In this document: positions 1 to 5,726 of the stretch, in pieces
How positions within the stretch are numbered: position 1 is the stretch's first letter
Layout: each line of letters starts with the position of its first letter
Source of the DNA: JAWVZU01 sp033722075
Lineage (GTDB): Bacteria; Pseudomonadota; Gammaproteobacteria; Xanthomonadales; SZUA-38
Assembly: GCA_033722075.1 (NCBI GenBank)
Contig: JAWVZU010000028.1
Location: 1 to 21,465 of the forward strand
Direction of reading: 5' to 3'
Length of the DNA: 21,465 nucleotides
Translations under genes and position numbers: made by a program
Notes under the pieces: generated by a model
The model's input: the letters and a program-made list of their open reading frames with translations, nothing else
Database searches by the model: none
What the model was told of the DNA's origin: nothing

Positions 1-150
1 CGCCGACTCCAGCCACAGACCCGCAACCATCCCGAACAGCGCAATGTCGGAAAACCACAGAAAATTCTGCGGTCCGTAGCGGTACCAGTAGATCACGGCC
101 ACGCCGACGGCCATGACCGAATAGCTGATCTTCAACCAAAGCGGGATCAT
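1..150 (-). CDS. Small integral membrane protein, N-terminal part only (runs off the left edge)
   Basis: The reverse strand is open from an ATG at 150 to the window edge, giving 50 residues that begin MIPLWLKISYSVMAVGVAVI. Two hydrophobic stretches are visible, about residues 7-20 and 30-48. They are separated by an aromatic, conserved-looking section (YWYRYGPQNFLWFSD). This resembles a widespread family of uncharacterised membrane proteins that I recall only as hypothetical. No function can be assigned. No strong Shine-Dalgarno sequence precedes the ATG. The gene is divergent from the beta-propeller gene, with a 184-nt shared upstream region. Confidence 0.7.
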   Translation of the reverse strand, partial: MIPLWLKISYSVMAVGVAVIYWYRYGPQNFLWFSDIALFGMVAGLWLESA

Positions 151-334
151 GTTTCGGTCGGTGCCCCCAGGTTCACCCCGCTATCAATATATCCCAAGTG
201 ACGCAGCCGACGGCGCTCTGCGGGGACCAAGGCGGGAACCATTCTCAGTATCACCAGCGCGTCGTTATCATCCGATAAGGCACGTGGTCCGGATTCCGCG
301 GAAGATTCCCTTATCCCACAATTTGAGGTCGATC
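151..334. other. Divergent intergenic region between membrane protein and FG-GAP gene
   Basis: This 184-nt stretch must hold promoters for both flanking genes. An open frame on the plus strand extends the propeller gene back to 149. That extension encodes a basic, proline-rich sequence unlike a signal peptide, so I treat the region as non-coding. A small inverted repeat, TTATC-4nt-GATAA at 265-278, is the only symmetrical element I see. No convincing -35/-10 pair was found. Confidence 0.5.
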
Positions 335-1462
335 ATGCAGAGCTTCGAAAGAGGCGGGTCTTTGCTTGCCTTACTTGCCCTTGTCTCGCTTGCGAACCCG
401 GTCGACGGCTTTGATGTCGTCAGGCAATCGATTGTAGTCGGAGAGGGCCAGAAAGAAGCCGTTGCCGGTGACATCGACGGCGACGGGCGAGCCGAGCTTG
501 TGGTCGCCGGGAACGGCCAGCTGGCCATCGCGAAGTGGCAGGACGGGCGACTGGTCGTCGAAACACGGTTCGCGGCGGGCCCCGATCCGACGGGACCGGC
601 CCTGGGCGACATCGACGGCGACGGTCGCGTCGACATCGCGGTCGCCAACCACGACACTCGGCTTGTGAGCCTGTTTCGCGGGGACGGCTCGGGGGGTTTC
701 GATCCTTTTCCCGGTTCCCCTCTCACTATCGACGTGGATCCGCATCCCCATGCGGTTCTACTGGCCGATCTCGATGCGGACGGCGACCTGGACCTGGTGG
801 TCGATCATCGCAACCGCGGGGGGCTCCTCGTTCTCAGAAACCGGGGCGACGGGACCTTCCAGCAACCGGGGGTGTTCGTGGATGGCGGCGGTGATCCCTA
901 TCGCGGGATGGTGGTCGGCGACCTGAACGGAGACGGACTGCTCGACCTGGTGACCCCAAACCCGCGCTCGGTGGGCGTCATGCTAGCCACCGACCCTGAG
1001 CGACTGACGTTCAGCCGGGACGAAATCACCACGGCTGCCGGTCCCTTTTCCGTAGCGCTGGCCGATCTGAACGGGGACGGGGCGCTGGACATCATCGCGG
1101 CCCTGGACGAGGGTTCGCGTCAGATCCAGGTGCTGATCGGCGACGGTCAGGGTCGTTTCCAGGAAGCCGTGGGCTCGCCCTTCGATCTGGCCAGCGGCGG
1201 CAAGATGATCGCCGTGGGAGACTTCAACGGCGACCGCATCGATGACGCCGCCACCGTCGGATGGAGCGCGCCGCATGCGCTGGTGCTGGTCGGGGATCAT
1301 CGCTCGCTTCGCACGGTTCAGCTGGAAGCGGGCGAAAACGCCTGGGGACCTGCGGCGGGAGACTTCAACGGCGATGGCATCGATGATCTGGCCATCCCCG
1401 ATGCCGCCGGTTCAGAGGCGATGATCCATCTCAGCTCAGGGCCCGCTCATAGTCCGCAATGA
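335..1462 (+). CDS. Secreted FG-GAP/VCBS-repeat protein, predicted seven-bladed beta-propeller
   Basis: The product is 375 residues. I chose the ATG at 335 because GAGG lies 6 nt before it (325-328) and because the protein then starts with a classic signal peptide: MQSFERGG, a hydrophobic run at about 9-20, and a likely cleavage near 25. Seven Asp-rich calcium-loop motifs of the DxDGDG or DxNGDG type start near residues 46, 92, 145, 196, 244, 296 and 343, spaced 46-53 residues apart. This is the pattern of integrin-like FG-GAP propellers, here with seven blades. Such proteins are exported and usually bind ligands or surfaces; no catalytic domain is present. The sixth loop is the most degenerate (DFNGDRIDD). 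The last 32 nt overlap the convergent PLP-enzyme gene. Confidence 0.88.
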   Translation: MQSFERGGSLLALLALVSLANPVDGFDVVRQSIVVGEGQKEAVAGDIDGDGRAELVVAGNGQLAIAKWQDGRLVVETRFAAGPDPTGPALGDIDGDGRVDIAVANHDTRLVSLFRGDGSGGFDPFPGSPLTIDVDPHPHAVLLADLDADGDLDLVVDHRNRGGLLVLRNRGDGTFQQPGVFVDGGGDPYRGMVVGDLNGDGLLDLVTPNPRSVGVMLATDPERLTFSRDEITTAAGPFSVALADLNGDGALDIIAALDEGSRQIQVLIGDGQGRFQEAVGSPFDLASGGKMIAVGDFNGDRIDDAATVGWSAPHALVLVGDHRSLRTVQLEAGENAWGPAAGDFNGDGIDDLAIPDAAGSEAMIHLSSGPAHSPQ

Positions 1463-2585
1463 TCTCCTCGGTGGCTTCGATGCCCACCGAAACCCGGATC
1501 AGTCCGTCATCGATGCCGGCCTTGCCTCGGGCTTCCGGGGTCATTCCCACATGGGAGGTGATCGCAGGCCGGGTGACCAGCGATTCGACGCCGCCGAGGC
1601 TGGGCGCGACGACCGGCAAGCGGAGCTTGTGGATCACCCGCTCGGCAGCATCGACGCCCCCCATCACCTCGAAGCTCAACATGCCGCTGTAGCCGTCGAA
1701 GAGGCGGGCCGCGCGTTCGTGGCGTGGATGGGTCTCCAGCCCCGGATAGTTGACCCGCGAGACGGCCGGGCTGGAGTCGAGAAAGCGTGCCAGCTGCAAG
1801 GCGCTGTGGTTCTGCTGGCGCACCCGCAGGGCCAGGGTCTTGATGCCTCGGTGCAGCAGGTAGCAGGCGTGCGGATCCAGCGAACCGCCCAGGTGGTTGA
1901 GCTTGTGGGTCACCCGTTCAATCGTTTCCGCGTCAGCGATGACCGCACCGGCCACCAGGTCCGAGTGGCCGTTGAGGTACTTCGTACAGCTGTGCAACGA
2001 GATGTCGAAACCCAGCTCCGGCGGTCGGAAGTTCACCGGGCTGGGGAACGTGTTGTCGATCATGGAAATCAGCCCGTGCCGGCGGGCGAAGTCGACGACG
2101 GCTTCGAGATCCGCAACCTGCATCAGGGGATTTGTCATCGCCTCCACGTAGATGGCTCGGGTGTCGGGGCGCAGCTTGTCCTCCCAGGTGTCGGGCCGAT
2201 CGCCGTCGATGAAGTCGTACTCGATGCCCAAGGCCGGCAGGTCCTGGGTCACGAAGTCGTGGGTGCCGCCGTAAAGACAATCCTGGGCTAGCAGGTGGTC
2301 GCCGGATTTCAGCACCGTCAGCAGCGAAGTGGTGATGGCCGCCATCCCACTGGAGGTGACCAGCGCGGCTTCGGCGCCCTCGAGAGACGCCAGTTTGGCG
2401 TGCAGAGCCTGGTGGTTCGGCGTGTTGTTGAGCCGGATGTACTTCAGATCGTGGTAGCTGCTCTCGCCGGAGTACTCGAACATTGCTGACTGATAGATCG
2501 GAATCGAGACGGCACCGGCGGGCCGGGGGTCCGGCTCACCGGCGTGCACGACTTTGGTTTCCATGTGTTCGAACGACTTGGACAT
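1431..2585 (-). CDS. Trans-sulfuration family PLP enzyme (cystathionine gamma-synthase/lyase-like)
   Basis: The product is 384 residues of the Cys/Met-metabolism PLP enzyme family, cytosolic and fold-type I. Visible features are SSGMAAI at 78-84 (cofactor phosphate), Tyr105 in the LYGGT stretch (ring stacking), Asp177 in IDNTF (pyridine nitrogen), the PLP lysine Lys202 in HSCTKYLNGHSD, and Arg364 in GLIRVSVG (substrate carboxylate). The region usually reading YSR-x-x-NPT is YIRLNNTPNHQ here, so the substrate may differ from textbook MetB. Synthase, beta-lyase and gamma-lyase activities cannot be separated by eye. I chose the ATG at 2585 because GGAG lies 6 nt upstream and family homology starts there. 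The frame is open up to 2705, but that extension is basic and unlike the family. No other methionine genes are nearby. Confidence 0.9.
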   Translation of the reverse strand: MSKSFEHMETKVVHAGEPDPRPAGAVSIPIYQSAMFEYSGESSYHDLKYIRLNNTPNHQALHAKLASLEGAEAALVTSSGMAAITTSLLTVLKSGDHLLAQDCLYGGTHDFVTQDLPALGIEYDFIDGDRPDTWEDKLRPDTRAIYVEAMTNPLMQVADLEAVVDFARRHGLISMIDNTFPSPVNFRPPELGFDISLHSCTKYLNGHSDLVAGAVIADAETIERVTHKLNHLGGSLDPHACYLLHRGIKTLALRVRQQNHSALQLARFLDSSPAVSRVNYPGLETHPRHERAARLFDGYSGMLSFEVMGGVDAAERVIHKLRLPVVAPSLGGVESLVTRPAITSHVGMTPEARGKAGIDDGLIRVSVGIEATEEIIADYERALS

Positions 2586-2744
2586 CCTGGGCTCCGGTAA
2601 ATTCTCTGGTCTCTTAGATGGGCGCATGACGGACAATGTTCCCCGGAATCCAATCTGCCGACCAGGGCGCAAAATTCGCCGCCGCTTCGAGTAGACTAGG
2701 GACAACCTTTGTGATCCATCTCACGCAGGGCAGACACTGTCTCT
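2586..2744. other. Divergent promoter region between PLP enzyme and kinase genes
   Basis: The 159 nt separate two divergent genes. A TAGACT hexamer at 2692-2697 could be a -10 for the kinase gene, but no good -35 lies 16-18 nt before it. The clearest element is the CRP-like palindrome annotated separately at 2710-2725. The kinase gene has only a weak purine-rich stretch (AGGGCAGA) well before its ATG. Confidence 0.4.
2710..2725. promoter_or_regulatory. Candidate CRP/Clp-family binding site
   Basis: The sequence reads TGTGATCCATCTCACG, which matches the CRP consensus TGTGA-N6-TCACA in 9 of 10 half-site bases. It ends 19 nt before the kinase ATG. If the promoter uses the TAGACT at 2692-2697, the site lies just downstream of the start of transcription and would be expected to repress. 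Activation would need a different promoter. The match is seen directly; binding is inferred. Confidence 0.45.
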
Positions 2745-4625
2745 ATGTCGAATTTGCCGACCATTCCGGGCTACGCCATCAAGCGGCGAATCGGCAAAGG
2801 CGGTATGGGCGAAGTGTATCTCGCCGAGCAGACGTCGCTCGGGAGACAGGTTGCAATGAAAGTCATGCTCGCCAGCCTGGGTGAGCAGGATGAACACTTC
2901 TCGGATCGCTTCGAGCGCGAAGCGAAGACCACCGCCAGCCTGCGCCACCCCAACATCATCACCGTCTACGACACCGGCGAGTATGCCGGTCGCTGCTACA
3001 TGACCATGGATTTCATCGAGGGCGGATCGCTGCGCGACCGGATCGGGCGCCTGACCCATCGCCAGGCCTTCCGGATCTGCGCGGGGGTGGCCGCGGGACT
3101 GGCGAAAGCCCATGCGTCCGGATTCGTTCACCGGGACATCAAGCCGGAGAACATCCTTCTGGAGCTGACCGGTAATCCGGTCATCACCGACTTCGGCATC
3201 GTCAAGGTGACTTACAGCACCACCGAGCTCACCGGCACACACACCGTTGGAAGCCCCACCTACATGAGCCCCGAGCAACTGCTGGGAGACGCCGCACTCG
3301 ATGGTCGGGCGGATCTCTACAGCTTGGGGGTGGTGCTTTATGAGATGCTCGAGGGCAAGCCGCCGTTCCAGAGCGATGCGGCCTACGGCGTGGGCATGAA
3401 GCACCTGAACGAGGATCCGCCGCCGCTCGGGCGGGAACATGCATTGTTCCAGGACCTGGTCTCCAGGCTTCTGGAAAAAGACCCCTCGCGACGGCATCAG
3501 TCAGCGGGTGACGTCATCGCCGACCTGCGCCAGATTCGGGAAGACGTGACCCGTGGCGTGCGCCCCACGCGTCGCATGGAAACCGAGGCATCGCCATCGG
3601 CGTCCGATGCCGACGATACCGAGACCGCAGTGCGAAACAAGGCGACCGCGCAAGACGACCGGGACACCGCCGTCCGCACGCCGGTCCGGGAGAAGAAGCC
3701 CGTTACGCCGGAACCGGTCAGGTCGACCCCGTTTCGCGAAGGCCCGATGCACGAGGATGAAGCACCGGTTATCAGTCGACGGGTCACCCGAAAGATGATC
3801 TCGGAGTCGGCGCCGGTGGCGGATTACGGCCCGCGGATGCGTGAGCCCAACATCGTCGCCAGGGTGCTGGGCCTGTGGCCGGTCAAGGCCTTGCTGCTGG
3901 TCGGGGCGCTGTGGACGGCGGCGTCCGTGCTGATTCCCGACTTCAGCATCAACAATATCAACCTGGAGTTCCGGGCATTGCTGGCCGAACCCGCGGAGCG
4001 CGAGCGAATCGCCAAGCGCTTCAATGCCATGGGTTTTCCCGGCCGGGCCCGCTACTGGCTGAAGAAGGCGGCTGAGGGAGGCCACCCGGGAGCCAGCTAC
4101 GAGTTGGGTCTGAGTTACGCAAGCGATCAGGAAGCGAAGGCGATCGAGGCGTTCGAGGCTGAAATCCGGCCGTTCGTGAGCGATTCCTGGGATCTGCCGG
4201 CTGAGCTGATGCTCAGCGAGGCCCTGTGCAACGGCCGGTCGGTGGAGAATTGCACCCGGGCAATCACCATCCTGGAGCGCATCGTGCGCCAGCACGGCAG
4301 TCAGCGCGCGATGCTCAAGCTGGGGGAAATCTACATGGAACGCCTGCCGCGCCGGGATTATGAGACCGCGGCAGAGTGGCTCAATCGTATCGTGATGGAA
4401 AGCGAAACAGACCCTCCGAGGACGGCCGAGGCAACGGAGGCATTGGTGCGACTGGCAACCCTCTACGATGCCGGACAGGGTGTTTCCCAGGACAGGGAGG
4501 CGGCGACGCGCTATCTGGCGCTTGCGGCGCAGAGCCCGGTGGCACGAGAGGCCAACATCCGCGAGGCTCGCGCGCGATGTGCCGAGGCCGAACCTCGACC
4601 GGAGGCCTGTCGTTCCCTGGAGTAA
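2745..4625 (+). CDS. Membrane-anchored Hanks-type Ser/Thr protein kinase with Sel1-like C-terminal part
   Basis: The product is 626 residues. The kinase domain spans about 8-265: glycine loop GKGGMG at 17-22, ATP lysine Lys39 (VAMKV), helix-C Glu59, catalytic HRDIKPEN at 129-136, DFG at 149-151, and SPE at 175-177 in place of APE. All catalytic residues are present, so it should be active. A charged juxtamembrane linker (270-370) is rich in Thr, Arg and Asp and repeats a TAVR motif at 308-311 and near 294. A single hydrophobic segment at about 372-397 would place the rest in the periplasm. That part has a Sel1/TPR-like repeat at 432-460 (ARYWLKKAAEGGHPGASYEL) and further helical repeats to about 595. 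The downstream GNAT gene begins 5 nt after the stop. An FHA gene converges from beyond it and is a candidate partner. Confidence 0.93.
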   Translation: MSNLPTIPGYAIKRRIGKGGMGEVYLAEQTSLGRQVAMKVMLASLGEQDEHFSDRFEREAKTTASLRHPNIITVYDTGEYAGRCYMTMDFIEGGSLRDRIGRLTHRQAFRICAGVAAGLAKAHASGFVHRDIKPENILLELTGNPVITDFGIVKVTYSTTELTGTHTVGSPTYMSPEQLLGDAALDGRADLYSLGVVLYEMLEGKPPFQSDAAYGVGMKHLNEDPPPLGREHALFQDLVSRLLEKDPSRRHQSAGDVIADLRQIREDVTRGVRPTRRMETEASPSASDADDTETAVRNKATAQDDRDTAVRTPVREKKPVTPEPVRSTPFREGPMHEDEAPVISRRVTRKMISESAPVADYGPRMREPNIVARVLGLWPVKALLLVGALWTAASVLIPDFSINNINLEFRALLAEPAERERIAKRFNAMGFPGRARYWLKKAAEGGHPGASYELGLSYASDQEAKAIEAFEAEIRPFVSDSWDLPAELMLSEALCNGRSVENCTRAITILERIVRQHGSQRAMLKLGEIYMERLPRRDYETAAEWLNRIVMESETDPPRTAEATEALVRLATLYDAGQGVSQDREAATRYLALAAQSPVAREANIREARARCAEAEPRPEACRSLE

Positions 4626-4630
4626 ACTGA

Positions 4631-5212
4631 ATGTCTGACGCCATCAAGGTCCGCTGTTCGACCGCCGACGACTGGGCGGTGATCGAGACCCTCATGGGTC
4701 CGCAAGGCGTCGGAGGCGGCTGCTGGTGCCAATGGGGCATCGTGCCCCACGGCGGCAAGCAATGGCGATCCTGCCAGGGAGAGCCCAACCGTCGGGCCTT
4801 TCGCAGGGAGATCGAGGCGGGCGAGGTGTTCGGGTCCCTGGCATTCGCCGGGGGTGAATGCGTGGGCTGGTGCCGCTACGGTCCCTGGAGCCAGTTCCCG
4901 CGGCTGGCCAACAGTCCCTCGCTGAACCGCAACCCGCCACCCGGCACCTGGTCCATCGTATGCTTCTACATCCCGGCGCGCTGGCGCAAGCGTGGGGTTG
5001 GCTCAGCGCTGCTGGGCCATGCGGTGGGACGGATGAAGGGTCGCGAAGAGGTTGCCATGATCGAGGCCTATCCGGTGCCTGCGAATTCGTTCAGCGGCAG
5101 TAAGGTACCGGCGGCGTTCGCCTGGACAGGTATCGTGCCGATGTTCGAACGGCTTGGCTTCAGGCCCTGTTCGAAGACCGGCGTCAAACGGCAGGTATAC
5201 CGACTGGGCTAG
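4631..5212 (+). CDS. GNAT-family N-acetyltransferase
   Basis: The product is 193 residues, predicted cytosolic. The acetyl-CoA-binding motif A is visible as ARWRKRGVGSALL at 116-128, matching R/Q-x-x-G-x-G/A, followed by an amphipathic helix. The C-terminal FERLGF at 172-177 is typical of the last GNAT strands. An N-terminal GGCWCQWG at 29-36 recalls a GNAT subgroup with a conserved Cys-Trp-Cys, so the substrate is unlikely to be a plain ribosomal-protein terminus; the substrate is unknown. The start follows the kinase stop by 5 nt, with GGAG 8 nt upstream inside the end of the kinase gene, so the two are probably co-transcribed and translationally coupled. Its stop codon shares the tetranucleotide CTAG with the stop of the convergent FHA gene. 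Confidence 0.87.
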   Translation: MSDAIKVRCSTADDWAVIETLMGPQGVGGGCWCQWGIVPHGGKQWRSCQGEPNRRAFRREIEAGEVFGSLAFAGGECVGWCRYGPWSQFPRLANSPSLNRNPPPGTWSIVCFYIPARWRKRGVGSALLGHAVGRMKGREEVAMIEAYPVPANSFSGSKVPAAFAWTGIVPMFERLGFRPCSKTGVKRQVYRLG

Positions 5213-5688
5213 TCTTCGTCGACGGGGAGAACGCGGGTGCCGGGGGCGGGCTTGGAGGCGCGTTCCTCTTCTGCCTCGAGATCCCGGACCTCCGGGAAAG
5301 CGTCGCGCATCTGCTGTTCGGAAACGCCTTCCTCGGCTTCGTTCTTGGGCTTGATGACCGCAATCCGGATGACCGGACCGACCTTCTTGCCAAGCTGCAC
5401 GGCGTCGCCGTTGCAGAGCTGGGCGACGCCATCGATCGGCTCGCTGTTGACGAAAGTCCCGTTGGCGCTTGCCAGGTCCGTAATGGACAGCGTCTGCGTG
5501 ATGTCGTCGGAATCCGCGTCCCATTCAACAAGCGCATGGGAGCGGCTGACTACGCACTCGGGGTCGGGAACGACCACGTCGCAATCCTCCGAGCGTCCGA
5601 TGAACAGGGACCGGTACTGCAGGGTCGAGTAGATGTCCTTCTCGCCCTTGCGGGGCCCGGTCTGGTGCAATATGACTACCTTAGGCAT
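5209..5688 (-). CDS. FHA-domain phosphothreonine-binding protein
   Basis: The product is 159 residues. An FHA domain fills about 5-112 with all signature positions: GRS at 31-33, SRSH at 48-51, and NGTFVN at 76-81 after a DLASA strand. FHA domains bind phosphothreonine peptides. The C-terminal 45 residues are acidic, Glu-rich and probably disordered. There is no signal peptide or membrane segment, so it should act in the cytosol. It is the last gene of the minus-strand pqi/RND unit, 38 nt after the exporter. The ATG at 5688 is the only sensible start because an in-frame stop lies just upstream. A GGAGG lies 19 nt before it, too far for a normal ribosome site. The Ser/Thr kinase encoded nearby on the opposite strand is an obvious candidate source of phosphothreonine ligands (inference). 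Confidence 0.9.
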   Translation of the reverse strand: MPKVVILHQTGPRKGEKDIYSTLQYRSLFIGRSEDCDVVVPDPECVVSRSHALVEWDADSDDITQTLSITDLASANGTFVNSEPIDGVAQLCNGDAVQLGKKVGPVIRIAVIKPKNEAEEGVSEQQMRDAFPEVRDLEAEEERASKPAPGTRVLPVDED

Positions 5689-5726
5689 GGCGCTATCTTA
5701 ACCCAAAAACCTCCGATTTGGACACG

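Noticed and set aside
265..278. TTATC-4nt-GATAA inverted repeat as an operator
   Set aside because: Half-sites of 5 bp are easily found by chance in 180 nt; no second copy seen.
149..334. N-terminal extension of the FG-GAP gene from an ATG at 149
   Set aside because: It overlaps the divergent gene's start codon, encodes a basic Pro-rich stretch, and would bury the signal peptide that begins at 335.
2745..5688. Kinase plus FHA as part of a type VI secretion locus
   Set aside because: No Tss, Hcp, VgrG or phosphatase genes are present; only the kinase/FHA theme is shared.
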